A DNA stretch of 64,000 nt, from assembly GCF_004353925.1 (NCBI RefSeq), contig NZ_SMOK01000047.1:248001-312000 (forward strand), given 5' to 3'. This document shows positions 43,020 to 51,084 of the stretch, one piece after another. The notes below the pieces were generated by a model. That model saw nothing but the letters and a program-made list of their open reading frames with translations. It did not search any database and had not been told where the DNA came from. Both the position numbers and the translations under genes were made by a program. Each line of letters begins with the position of its first letter. Position 1 is the stretch's first letter. The DNA is from Pseudomonas sp. H9. Its GTDB lineage: Bacteria; Pseudomonadota; Gammaproteobacteria; Pseudomonadales; Pseudomonadaceae.

Positions 43020-43964
43020 ATGCACCACGATGCGTTCTGGTTACCGGCCAGCGATCATTGCAGCCTGTATGTCTACCAATGGCTGCCGAGCACGCCAATC
43101 AAGGCGGTGGTGCTGCTGGCCCATGGTATGGCCGAACATGCCGGTCGCTACCAACGCCTGGGCCAGGCCCTGAGCGCAGCAGGCTTTGCCTTGCTTGCCC
43201 ATGACCAGCGCGGTCATGGCCGTACCGCTGAACTCGGTACGTTGGGGCTGTTCGCCCGCCACAATGGCTGGAGCGCGGTGGTCAACGACCTGGGTTTGCT
43301 CAACCAGCACATCGGCCAGCAGTTTCCCGGTACACCGGTGTTCCTTTTCGGCCACAGTATGGGCAGCTACATCGCCCAGGCGTACCTGATGCACCACGGT
43401 GCCAGCCTGCAAGGGGCAATTCTCAGCGGTTCGAACTTCCAGCCCCCGGCGCTGTACCGCTCCGCCTGCCTGATTGCCCGCCTGGAAGCCTGGCGCCAGG
43501 GGCCGTTGGGGCATAGTGGGCTGATCGATTGGTTGTCGTTCGGATCCTTCAACAAAGCGTTCAAACCAAACCGAACGGCATTCGACTGGCTCAGCCGCGA
43601 CAGCGCTGAAGTCGATCGCTACGTCAACGACCCGCTGTGCGGCTTTCGCTGCAGCAACCGTTTGTGGATCGATTTGCTGATGGGCCTGGAGCAAATCAGC
43701 CAGCCGGCCAACCTCAAACAGATCGATCCGAACCTGCCGATTCTGGTCATGGGCGGTGAATGTGATCCGGTCAGTGCCGGCAAGCGTCTCAAAGATCTGG
43801 CCGGTGCATTGCGCCTGGCTGGCAATCAGCATGTGCAGTTGCAGCTGTACCCGCAAGCGCGACATGAACTGCTCAATGAAACCAACCGTGACGAGGTCAC
43901 GGCCGCCATCATCGCCTGGCTGGAGCAAACGTTGGCCCTGTGCCGACCTGCCCGCAGCGAATGA
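43020..43964 (+). CDS. Alpha/beta hydrolase, monoacylglycerol lipase-like (serine aminopeptidase S33)
   Basis: 314 aa. HGMAEHAGRYQRLGQAL near 35-51 and nucleophile GHSMGS (Ser113) are the lysophospholipase/monoglyceride lipase signatures; Asp in GGECDPVS and His in ARHELLNE near the end complete the triad. It probably releases fatty acids for the adjacent FadD enzymes. phaJ1 follows after 31 bp, so the two are likely co-transcribed. Confidence 0.85.
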   Translation: MHHDAFWLPASDHCSLYVYQWLPSTPIKAVVLLAHGMAEHAGRYQRLGQALSAAGFALLAHDQRGHGRTAELGTLGLFARHNGWSAVVNDLGLLNQHIGQQFPGTPVFLFGHSMGSYIAQAYLMHHGASLQGAILSGSNFQPPALYRSACLIARLEAWRQGPLGHSGLIDWLSFGSFNKAFKPNRTAFDWLSRDSAEVDRYVNDPLCGFRCSNRLWIDLLMGLEQISQPANLKQIDPNLPILVMGGECDPVSAGKRLKDLAGALRLAGNQHVQLQLYPQARHELLNETNRDEVTAAIIAWLEQTLALCRPARSE

Positions 43965-43995
43965 TGACCGCGCCCTTGTCCCCTGCAGGAAACCA

Positions 43996-44469
43996 ATGAT
44001 GACCCAGGTCACCAACACGCCTTACGAAGCCCTCGAAGTCGGCCAGACCGCCAGCTTCAGCAAGACCGTCGAAGAACGTGATATCCAGCTGTTCGCTGCC
44101 ATGTCCGGTGACCACAACCCGGTGCATCTGGATTCCGAGTTCGCCGCCAAGAGCATGTTCAAGGAGCGCATCGCTCACGGCATGTTCAGTGGCGCGCTGA
44201 TCAGCGCTGCGGTGGCCTGCGAGCTGCCTGGCCCGGGCACCATCTACCTGGGTCAGCAAATGACCTTCCAGAAACCGGTGAAAATTGGCGACACCCTCAC
44301 CGTCCGCCTGGAAATCCTCGAAAAGCTGCCCAAGTTCAAAGTGCGCATTGCCACACGCGTGTTCAATCAGCACGACGAGTTGGTGGTTGACGGTGAAGCG
44401 CAGATCCTGGCGCCGCGCAAGCAACAAACCGTCGACCTGGTCAGCCCGCCAGCAATCAGCGTTGGTTGA
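43996..44469 (+). CDS. phaJ1: (R)-specific enoyl-CoA hydratase PhaJ1 (MaoC fold)
   Basis: 157 aa. Hydratase-2 motif SGDHNPVHLD with catalytic Asp39 and His44, then FKERIAHGMFSGALISAA, strongly like P. aeruginosa PhaJ1 as I remember it. It converts trans-2-enoyl-CoA from beta-oxidation to (R)-3-hydroxyacyl-CoA, the monomer for polyhydroxyalkanoate. AGGA lies 6 nt before the first of two adjacent ATGs. It ends 2 nt before the convergent sigma-factor gene. Confidence 0.9.
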   Translation: MMTQVTNTPYEALEVGQTASFSKTVEERDIQLFAAMSGDHNPVHLDSEFAAKSMFKERIAHGMFSGALISAAVACELPGPGTIYLGQQMTFQKPVKIGDTLTVRLEILEKLPKFKVRIATRVFNQHDELVVDGEAQILAPRKQQTVDLVSPPAISVG

Positions 44470-44471
44470 TG

Positions 44472-45707
44472 CTATAGCTCACTCAGGCGCCGTTCGATAA
44501 AGCGCCGCTCGGCCCCCTGCTGCGTCAGGCCCAATGCCGTGCGGTAGGCATCGCGCGCCTGATCCAGCCGCCCTAATTGCCGACAGAGTTCGGCACGGGC
44601 GGCATGGGCCAGGTGATAATCCTGCAACTGGCCTCGCGCCAGAATCGCCTCCACGGCCAACAGCCCGGCTTGGGGCCCATCGCGGCTGGCCAGTGCCGCA
44701 GCACGGTTGAGCTCCACCACGGGTGAAGGCCAACCACGCAACAACACATCATACAAACCCACGATTTCTTCCCAGTCGGTTTCTTGTGCACTAGCCGCTT
44801 CGGCATGCACGGCGGCTATCGCTGCCTGCAAGGTGTACACCCCGAAACGCTGGCTGCGCAGCGCCTGCTGCACCAATTGGCTGCCCTCGGCAATCAACTG
44901 ACGGTTCCACAAGCTGCGATCCTGTTGGTCCAGCAGGATCATTTCGCCATTGGCATCGCTGCGCGCAGCCTGCCGCGACGCCTGCAGCAGCATCAATGCC
45001 AACAAGCCGAGGACTTCCGGGTCAGGCAATAATTGCTGCAACAGCCGCCCCAGGCGGATGGCTTCATCGCTCAGGTCGTTGCGCATCAAGTTGTCGCCCG
45101 AGGACGCCGAATAGCCCTCGTTGAATACCAGATAAATAACGCGCAAGACGTTATCCAGTCTCTCAGGCAATTCCGCCAGCGACGGTACCTGATACGGAAT
45201 CTGCGCATCACGGATCTTGGCCTTGGCCCGCACGATGCGCTGGGCAATGGTTGCCGGGCTGAGCAAAAAGGCCCGGGCGATTTCTTCGGTGGTCAGGTCG
45301 CAGACTTCACGCAAGGTCAACGGCACCTGGGCATCGTCGGCCAACGCAGGATGGCAACAGGTGAAAATCAGGCGCAGACGATCGTCCTCCAGCTCCTCGG
45401 CTGTCACCTCATCCTCCTGCTGCGCCTCTAGCGCCATGATCAATTGCGTCTGAGAGCGGTCGAAGCGCGCACGCCGACGCAAGCCATCAATGGCTTTGAA
45501 GCGCCCGGTAGACACCAGCCAGGCGCGCGGATTGGCCGGAATGCCATCGCGCTGCCAGCGCTCGACGGCAACAAAAAACGCTTCGTGCATGGCCTCCTCG
45601 GCCAAGTCGAAATCACCCAGCAAGCGAATCAAGGTCGCCAGAATGCGGCGCGACTCGTGCTTGTACACCGACTCGACTTCGGCCCGTACCTGGCCCGTAT
45701 TCGTCAT
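44472..45707 (-). CDS. ECF42-type sigma factor with C-terminal extension (DUF6596)
   Basis: 411 aa, twice the length of a normal ECF sigma. Region 2 (DLAEEAMHEAFFVAVERW) and region 4 (LREVCDLTTEEIARAFLLSPATIAQRIVRAKAKIRDA) occupy residues 1-170. The rest is a helical, TPR-like extension (VIYLVFNEGYSASSG, then LLLQASRQAARSD, ELNRAAALASRDGPQAGL) that in this class has a regulatory role instead of an anti-sigma. The start overlaps the upstream gene's stop (TGATG). Upstream lies a DGPF/YCII gene, the hallmark of ECF42 clusters; it probably corresponds to KT2440 ECF-10. Confidence 0.88.
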   Translation of the reverse strand: MTNTGQVRAEVESVYKHESRRILATLIRLLGDFDLAEEAMHEAFFVAVERWQRDGIPANPRAWLVSTGRFKAIDGLRRRARFDRSQTQLIMALEAQQEDEVTAEELEDDRLRLIFTCCHPALADDAQVPLTLREVCDLTTEEIARAFLLSPATIAQRIVRAKAKIRDAQIPYQVPSLAELPERLDNVLRVIYLVFNEGYSASSGDNLMRNDLSDEAIRLGRLLQQLLPDPEVLGLLALMLLQASRQAARSDANGEMILLDQQDRSLWNRQLIAEGSQLVQQALRSQRFGVYTLQAAIAAVHAEAASAQETDWEEIVGLYDVLLRGWPSPVVELNRAAALASRDGPQAGLLAVEAILARGQLQDYHLAHAARAELCRQLGRLDQARDAYRTALGLTQQGAERRFIERRLSEL

Positions 45708-46192
45708 CAGCCCGGCATCTGAGTGGTCACCAAGGTCACCAGCCGATCCAGGCTTTCACCCCAGCCGCGATGAAAGCCCATCTCTTCATGGGCCAGGCAA
45801 TCGGTGGCATTCCAGTGCCAGGCCCGTGCGGTGTACTGGGTTTTGCCTTTGACATCTTCAAAGGTCACCACAGCCGTCATGAAGGCCTTGTTCGATGGCA
45901 CCCAGCCCGGCCCGAAGGCATCGGTGAAGACGATCCGCTCAGGGCTGACGATTTCCAGAAACACGCCCTGATTGGGGTACTCGGCGCCATCGGGCGCCTG
46001 CATCACTGTGCGAAACAAACCACCCACCCACAACTGCATTTCGCACAAGGGCGTGGTCATGCCGTTGGGGCCCCACCAACGAGCCAACAGATCGGGTTCG
46101 GTCCAGGCCCGGAACACCTTGCTGCGCGGCGCGTCGATCAAACGGGAAAGAAACAGCTCATGTTGCGCTGCCCCGGGTGGTTGAAAGCTCAT
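45707..46192 (-). CDS. SRPBCC/AHSA1-domain protein
   Basis: 161 aa from ATG 46192 (MSFQPPGAAQHELFLSRLIDAP; AGGAG 9 nt upstream). The N-terminal SRLIDAPRSKVFRAWTEPDLLARWWGP motif is typical of the activator-of-Hsp90-ATPase-like START-fold proteins, which form a hydrophobic ligand cavity. Its stop overlaps the ECF42 sigma start by one base. It is the third gene of the ECF42 operon; its ligand is unknown. Confidence 0.85.
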   Translation of the reverse strand: MSFQPPGAAQHELFLSRLIDAPRSKVFRAWTEPDLLARWWGPNGMTTPLCEMQLWVGGLFRTVMQAPDGAEYPNQGVFLEIVSPERIVFTDAFGPGWVPSNKAFMTAVVTFEDVKGKTQYTARAWHWNATDCLAHEEMGFHRGWGESLDRLVTLVTTQMPG

Positions 46193-46211
46193 CTTGTGGT
46201 TCTCCTGCACT

Positions 46212-46556
46212 TTAGGGTTGCAACTCGCGGATCGGCCTCACTTCGATGCTGCCCACCCTGGCGGCAGGAATGCCCTTGGCAATGTTCAGGGCTTCGTTCA
46301 AGTCACGGGCATCTACCAGGTAAAAGCCCGCCAATTGCTCCTTGGTCTCGGCAAATGGTCCGTCGGTCAGGCTCATATGCCCGCCACGCACCCGCACGGT
46401 GGTTGCGGTTTGCACCGGCTTGAGCGCTTCGGCCGCCAGCATCCGCCCACTGCCCTGGATCGATTCGGCATAGGCCATGCACTCGGCATCGGCGGGACTG
46501 TCGGGCAGGCTGTGCAACAGCCCTTCTTCACAATAGACCAGGCATAGGTATTTCAT
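46212..46556 (-). CDS. YCII-related DGPF-motif protein
   Basis: 114 aa from ATG 46556 (MKYLCLVYCEE). The diagnostic DGPFAETKEQLAGFYLVDA is near residues 65-83. YCII-fold proteins are small ferredoxin-like alpha/beta proteins; the DGPF group is genomically bound to ECF42 sigma factors and may take part in the signalling, but its activity is unknown. It sits between the SnoaL-like and AHSA1-like genes in the operon. Confidence 0.88.
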   Translation of the reverse strand: MKYLCLVYCEEGLLHSLPDSPADAECMAYAESIQGSGRMLAAEALKPVQTATTVRVRGGHMSLTDGPFAETKEQLAGFYLVDARDLNEALNIAKGIPAARVGSIEVRPIRELQP

Positions 46557-46613
46557 CGTCGTCTCCAGCGCAGCGGCACAGTGCAATTCGGCATAACCCT
46601 CAAGCTGCTCAGG

Positions 46614-47048
46614 TCAAGGCTTGAGTGAGAACAGCGCGGCGCCAGTCTCCATGTCGAAGGGCGCCGACCAGTGCTCGTGAATGACTTTCCATTGCCCATC
46701 GATGCGCTTGTACCCGGCCGTCACGCGCATGTAGCAGCTCTTGTCTTCCCCCCCCTCTTCGCGGGCAGGCCCACAGAGATTGAGCCAATGTGCCAGTGCC
46801 AGGTCTGGAGTTGCATGGATCTGCAGCTGTTCTATTTCGAAAATCATGTCGCCTTGGCAATGCTCCATGCAGGCCTGCCAGTGGGCCTGATAGGCGGCCT
46901 TGCCCTTGAACTGCAAGGCTTTGACGGCGTCGAAGGCCACAATGTCATCGGCATAGGGAGCTGTGATAGCTGAAATGTCCCGCACGCGGACGGCGGGGAT
47001 CCAGCCTTCGATCAGTTGGCGGATTTCACTCTCGGCAGCATTGCTCAT
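46614..47048 (-). CDS. SnoaL/ketosteroid-isomerase-like protein
   Basis: 144 aa from ATG 47048 (MSNAAESEIRQLIEGWIPAV; GAGG 8 nt upstream; the ATG two codons earlier is too near that site). The NTF2-like fold is suggested by the N-terminal helix, the IDGQWKVIHEHWSAPF strand near the end and the overall length. It is the first gene of the ECF42 operon. Substrate or ligand unknown. Confidence 0.82.
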   Translation of the reverse strand: MSNAAESEIRQLIEGWIPAVRVRDISAITAPYADDIVAFDAVKALQFKGKAAYQAHWQACMEHCQGDMIFEIEQLQIHATPDLALAHWLNLCGPAREEGGEDKSCYMRVTAGYKRIDGQWKVIHEHWSAPFDMETGAALFSLKP

Positions 47049-47162
47049 GGTCATGTCCTCAGTGCTTCGACAAGCTTCGGGCGCCGAAGTAATCGGCGCG
47101 TTCAAAGATGGTCGAATGACGAGGCCAGGAATCGACAGGGGCAGTGAGAATTTTTCACAGTA

Positions 47163-47226
47163 GGAGCAGGCTTGCCCCGCGATCACGGTCTGTAAGTCAC
47201 ATCGCATCGCGGGGCAAGCCCGCTCC
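47163..47226. repeat. REP pair
   Basis: GGAGCAGGCTTGCCCCGCGA and an inverted TCGCGGGGCAAGCCCGCTCC between the ECF42 operon promoter region and the GyrI-like gene. Confidence 0.88.
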
Positions 47227-47239
47227 TACCGGATTTGCG

Positions 47240-47734
47240 TTAGTTCGGCCGTGTTTGCAGTGGCAGCCAGATTTCCATCACGCTACGGCTGTCAAATGGA
47301 TCGAAGTCCTTGCCATAGCGCTCAAACTCCGGGGCGTGGGCGGCCTGCTCGCCAGAAGCGGGCAACCAGTCGTTCCAGATGGCCTGGAAAGTTGCCTTGA
47401 GATTGTCGAGGCTGCCGTGATGTTCGAACACCGCATAGCGTTGCGGTTTGAGGTGAACCTGCTGGAAGTCAGCGGGTACTACATCGCCATCGGCAACCTG
47501 TACGCCAGCGATGTAATCAAAGTGACCTTTACCGTCAGCGTTACAGCACACGCCATAAGTGTAAGTGCCAACCTGCCCAGGCACCCGGCCTATATGCGGT
47601 TCGAAACGCTGCCATAACTCAGGAATGCTACTGATCGTAGCCGCCGTGAAGCGCCCGCCAATACCCGCAATTGTGAAGGCATCGGAGTGTTCAAAACGTA
47701 CGGGGTGCACAGCAGCATCAATCGGGGTCGACAT
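47240..47734 (-). CDS. GyrI-like effector-binding domain protein
   Basis: 164 aa. It matches the stand-alone AraC effector-binding/GyrI-like domain: N-terminal VRFEHSDAFTIAGIGGRF, a central TYTYGVCCNADGKGHFDYIAG strand pair and the C-terminal GKDFDPFDSRSVMEIWLPL. Such proteins bind small hydrophobic ligands, or gyrase in the case of SbmC. No DNA-binding domain is present. Function unknown. Confidence 0.82.
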   Translation of the reverse strand: MSTPIDAAVHPVRFEHSDAFTIAGIGGRFTAATISSIPELWQRFEPHIGRVPGQVGTYTYGVCCNADGKGHFDYIAGVQVADGDVVPADFQQVHLKPQRYAVFEHHGSLDNLKATFQAIWNDWLPASGEQAAHAPEFERYGKDFDPFDSRSVMEIWLPLQTRPN

Positions 47735-47756
47735 ATCCTTTGCCTTATGTGAACAA

Positions 47757-47776
47757 GGAGCCCCTTGCGGGGCTCC
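47757..47776 (-). terminator. Hairpin terminator after the 37-aa gene
   Basis: GGAGCCCC-ttgc-GGGGCTCC, a perfect 8-bp stem 10 nt after the small gene's stop; on the minus strand it is followed by TTGTT, a weak T tract. Confidence 0.55.
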
Positions 47777-47785
47777 GGGTCATTG

Positions 47786-47899
47786 TCATGGAAGAAAACC
47801 ACTAGCGGCCGAGCGTTTGGCGCGTTTGGCGGCACGTTTTTCTTCAGCGGTTTTCAGAGGTTTTTTCTTGGCCATTTTTTTCGCATCAAGACCTTTCAT
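47786..47899 (-). CDS. 37-aa very basic small protein
   Basis: ATG 47899 has a strong Shine-Dalgarno (GGAGG, 9 nt upstream), and the frame ends with TGA before a perfect hairpin. The product begins MKGLDAKKMAKKKPLKTAEE and continues with alternating Lys/Arg and Ala; about 15 of 37 residues are Lys or Arg, all in a likely helix. It may bind nucleic acid or ribosomes, but I do not know its function. Gene signals at both ends argue that it is real. Confidence 0.7.
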   Translation of the reverse strand: MKGLDAKKMAKKKPLKTAEEKRAAKRAKRSAASGFLP

Positions 47900-47949
47900 G
47901 TCAAAGATCCTCCGGCCTGACGGCACCTGCACACGGGTACCCCGACTGA

Positions 47950-48606
47950 TTATAGTCCCGCTGTGGCCGCCGGCACGGCGAGGATGAACTCACGGTAACC
48001 CGACACAATCACATAAACCGCGAAATAGCAGAAAATCGCCGCCGACAGCAGGTAGCACCAGGTCAGCAGGCGGTTACCTAACAGTCGCCCACCATGACTG
48101 GCTATGAAGCACAACGACATACACCAGAGCACCCCGGCGGCAAAGAAGCCAGTCAAGAACAGACTGGCGTCCGCCAGGCTGCCACCCCCGGAACGCGAAA
48201 TCAGCACACCACCGACGGCTGCGAACCAGAGAATCGAGCTAGGCGACGACATGGCCAGGAAAATCCCGCGCAAAAACTCACGCCAGGACGACTCCACCAC
48301 CACTTGGCCGGGCTGCACTTGCCCTTCTCCACGCCAGGCAGCCAGGAACATCTTCACCGCGAACCACACCAGCATCACCGAACCGCCCACCCACAACACC
48401 CAGCGTACGGTCTCAAACTGCAGCAACACGGTCATGCCTGCCAGCGCCGCGATCGCAAACAACAGATCACCGACACAAGTACCCAAGCCAAGCCACAAGC
48501 CCTGCATAAATCCACGCTGCATCGCCAGGGTAATCATGGCGATATTGGCGATACCGATATCCAGACACAGGGACAGGCTGAGCAAAAATCCATTGGAGAA
48601 AGGCAT
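47950..48606 (-). CDS. LysE/RhtB-family exporter
   Basis: 218 aa from ATG 48606 (MPFSNGFLLSLSLCLDIGIANIAMITLAM). About six hydrophobic segments; the first cytoplasmic loop GFMQGLWLGLGTCVGDLLFA and the AMSSPSSILWFAAVG segment are LysE-family features. It probably exports amino acids or derivatives. The threonine dehydratase gene lies 90 bp upstream in the same direction, which may hint at a hydroxy-amino-acid substrate. Confidence 0.85.
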   Translation of the reverse strand: MPFSNGFLLSLSLCLDIGIANIAMITLAMQRGFMQGLWLGLGTCVGDLLFAIAALAGMTVLLQFETVRWVLWVGGSVMLVWFAVKMFLAAWRGEGQVQPGQVVVESSWREFLRGIFLAMSSPSSILWFAAVGGVLISRSGGGSLADASLFLTGFFAAGVLWCMSLCFIASHGGRLLGNRLLTWCYLLSAAIFCYFAVYVIVSGYREFILAVPAATAGL

Positions 48607-48696
48607 GGGCGTTCCGTTAAAGGCGGGGGTGTTGAAAGCAGGCGCCATTAAAGCGGGAAACACCTTGCGTTGTATTGGAAAAAATTGCCCTGCACT

Positions 48697-49650
48697 TCAG
48701 CCCGCCAACACCTGCGCATAACGCTGCCGATCAACATTGGCGCCACTGAGCACCACGGCCACCTTGCGCCCCCGCTGACGCTCACGTTCATGCATCAACG
48801 CCGCCAGCCCCGCCGCACCCGCACCTTCTGCGGTGTTGTGCGTATCTTCGTGGTAAATGCGCATGGCCTGAGCAATCTCGTCGTCGCTGACCCTGACGAT
48901 TCGCGCAGCGTGCTGGTGGATGATGTCGAAGGCTTCGGGCACTGGCATGCGGCAGGCCATGCCGTCGGCAAAAGTATTGGCCGTGGCGGTGGTGACGATG
49001 CGACCTTGCTCGAAGCTCAAGGCAAAGGCGTCGGCTTCGCTGGAGACCACGCCAACAATTTCGGTACGCAGCCCCAGCAGGTTGCGCGCCTGAATCAGCC
49101 CGCAAATACCCGACCCCATGCCAATCGGTACGTACACGCAATCCAGGTCGGCAACTGCATCAAACAGTTCCAGCGCATAGGTGGCGACTCCGCGCACCAG
49201 TTGCGGGTGAAAGGACGGCACCATTTCATAGTCATGCAACTGCGCCTGGCGTGCGGCCTCTTCGCGGGCCTGATCGAAATCAGCGCCGTATTCGATCAGC
49301 TCGGCGCCTTGCGCACGCATGGCCGCGTTTTTTTCGCGGGAGTTTCCTTGCGGCACCACGATGATTATCGGCAACCCGGCCGTACGTGCAGCCAGGGCCA
49401 TGCTCTGGCCGTGGTTGCCACGGGTAGCCGTAACCAGGCCTCGCACCTGCGGCTTCTGCTCAAGCAGCCACTGCACATAGAGCAGGCCGCCCCGCACCTT
49501 GAACGCACCCGTTGGCGCATGGTTCTCATGTTTGACCCACACCTCGCACCCCAGCCGCTCGGCCAGCCTTGGCCAGGCATATTGAGCAGTAGCGGGCACG
49601 CTGGCATGCACCAGGCGGGCAGCTTCACGCAGGGCACTCAAGTCGAACAT
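48697..49650 (-). CDS. Threonine/serine dehydratase (PLP fold type II)
   Basis: 317 aa from ATG 49650 (MFDLSALREAARLVH). Lys51 in APTGAFKVRGG is the PLP Schiff-base lysine; the VPIGMGSGICGL loop binds the cofactor phosphate and VVLSGANVD closes the fold. Enzymes of this type deaminate threonine, serine or hydroxy-aspartate. It lacks the C-terminal ACT regulatory domain of biosynthetic IlvA, so it is a catabolic type. It is divergent from a MocR regulator that probably controls it. Confidence 0.87.
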   Translation of the reverse strand: MFDLSALREAARLVHASVPATAQYAWPRLAERLGCEVWVKHENHAPTGAFKVRGGLLYVQWLLEQKPQVRGLVTATRGNHGQSMALAARTAGLPIIIVVPQGNSREKNAAMRAQGAELIEYGADFDQAREEAARQAQLHDYEMVPSFHPQLVRGVATYALELFDAVADLDCVYVPIGMGSGICGLIQARNLLGLRTEIVGVVSSEADAFALSFEQGRIVTTATANTFADGMACRMPVPEAFDIIHQHAARIVRVSDDEIAQAMRIYHEDTHNTAEGAGAAGLAALMHERERQRGRKVAVVLSGANVDRQRYAQVLAG

Positions 49651-49697
49651 GGAACACCTCGGTCGCAGTGGGTTTGACCTGATCCTAGCGCCGGGGC

Positions 49698-49727
49698 ATT
49701 GTATGGGTAAAACCTTATATTGCATGG
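49698..49727. promoter_or_regulatory. Probable MocR operator (direct repeats)
   Basis: ATTGTATGG (49698-49706) and ATTGCATGG (49719-49727) are direct repeats exactly 21 bp apart (two helical turns), with a GGTAAAACC palindrome between them. They lie in the 87-bp divergent region between the dehydratase and the MocR gene. MocR-type regulators characteristically use direct repeats. Confidence 0.5.
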
Positions 49728-49737
49728 CCAACAATAA

Positions 49738-51084
49738 ATGTGGACCCCCACCCTTCCCGACACCGAACAACCGCGTTATCTGGCGCTGGTCGATGCCATT
49801 GCCGATGCCATCGAACGTGGCGACCTGAAGGTGGGGGAACGCCTGCCACCACAGCGGCGCCTGGCCTGGGCGCTGGGGCTCAACCCCAGTACCACTCAAC
49901 AAGCCTATCGTGAAGCGGCGGTGCGACATCTGGTCAGTGGCGAGGTCGGGCGCGGTACTTATGTGCTGGCCGGCAGCAAAGAGGCGACGCTGTTTCACCT
50001 CAAACAGAACAACGGGTCGGCTCAGCTGATCGATTTGTCGACCAACGTGCCGGTGATCGATCCCGACAATCGCGACATCGAACACACCGTGCAGGCGCTG
50101 TTGCAGGAAGGTGAGTTACGCAGCCTGGAACACTACCTGAGCGCCGAGGCACTGTTGATGGCCCAGGCACAAGGCGCTGCCTGGCTGGCCAATCGCGGCC
50201 TGCACCTGAGCGCCAGCCAAGTGCTGCTGTGTGGCGGTGCCCAGCAGGGACTGTTCAGTTTACTGCTGTCGCTGTGCCAGGCCGGTGAGCCCGTACTGGT
50301 CGAAGCCCTGACCGCGCCGGGCATTAAAGCCGCTTGCCGACAGCTACGCCTGCCTCTGCACGGTGTCGCCCAGGACGACCAAGGCATTCTCCCCGATGAC
50401 CTTGACCGGGTTGCACGGGCAACAGGGGCACGGGTGGTGGTGCTCACGCCGAGCCTGCAGAACCCCACCGGTGCCTGTATGGGGCGTGAACGTCAGCACG
50501 CCATTGCCGAGGTGGTGCGGCGACATGATCTGCTGCTGATCGAGGATGACGTGTATGGTGCGCTGAGCGATCAGCCGCCGCTGTGGCCATTACTTGGGCA
50601 ACAGGGAATACTGATCAGCAGTTTGTCGAAAACCGTGGCGGCCGGGCTGCGCTTGGGCTGGATCGTTGCCGACCCACGGCTGCTGGCCAAAGTTGATCCC
50701 CATGCCCAGGCCACTCACTGGCAGGTATCGCCGCTGAATCTGCAGATTGCTTGTCGCTGGATCAGCGACGGTACGGCAAGCCGCCGCTTGGCCTGGCAAC
50801 GCGAAGAGATTGAACAACGCTGGCGCCTGGCGCGTCGGCTGTTGGGGAGTGACCGGCTGTATGCGCAGCATCCGTCACCGCATGTTTGGTTGCGTTGCCC
50901 GGTACCGGCTCAGACGCTGGTGCAGCGTTGCCGGGCCAACGCGGTCGAAGTGGTACCGGTGGATGTTTTCGCGGTTAAACCGAGCGAACAATCGGCCGTG
51001 CGCATCAGCCTGTCGGCCGCCAGCAGCCGGGCACAACTGAAACAGGCCCTGGTACGGGTAGCCCAGGCCATGGAGGCAGTATGA
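49738..51084 (+). CDS. MocR/GntR-family regulator with aminotransferase-like domain
   Basis: 448 aa. An N-terminal winged helix (about 1-80; DAIADAIERGDLKVGERLPPQR is the GntR signature) is fused to a fold-type-I aminotransferase domain with Lys298 (SLSKTVAAGLRLGW) as the PLP lysine. It would regulate the divergent dehydratase in response to PLP plus an amino acid. There is no clear Shine-Dalgarno before the ATG. The stop codon overlaps the ATG of a 39-codon ORF (ATGA). Confidence 0.88.
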   Translation: MWTPTLPDTEQPRYLALVDAIADAIERGDLKVGERLPPQRRLAWALGLNPSTTQQAYREAAVRHLVSGEVGRGTYVLAGSKEATLFHLKQNNGSAQLIDLSTNVPVIDPDNRDIEHTVQALLQEGELRSLEHYLSAEALLMAQAQGAAWLANRGLHLSASQVLLCGGAQQGLFSLLLSLCQAGEPVLVEALTAPGIKAACRQLRLPLHGVAQDDQGILPDDLDRVARATGARVVVLTPSLQNPTGACMGRERQHAIAEVVRRHDLLLIEDDVYGALSDQPPLWPLLGQQGILISSLSKTVAAGLRLGWIVADPRLLAKVDPHAQATHWQVSPLNLQIACRWISDGTASRRLAWQREEIEQRWRLARRLLGSDRLYAQHPSPHVWLRCPVPAQTLVQRCRANAVEVVPVDVFAVKPSEQSAVRISLSAASSRAQLKQALVRVAQAMEAV

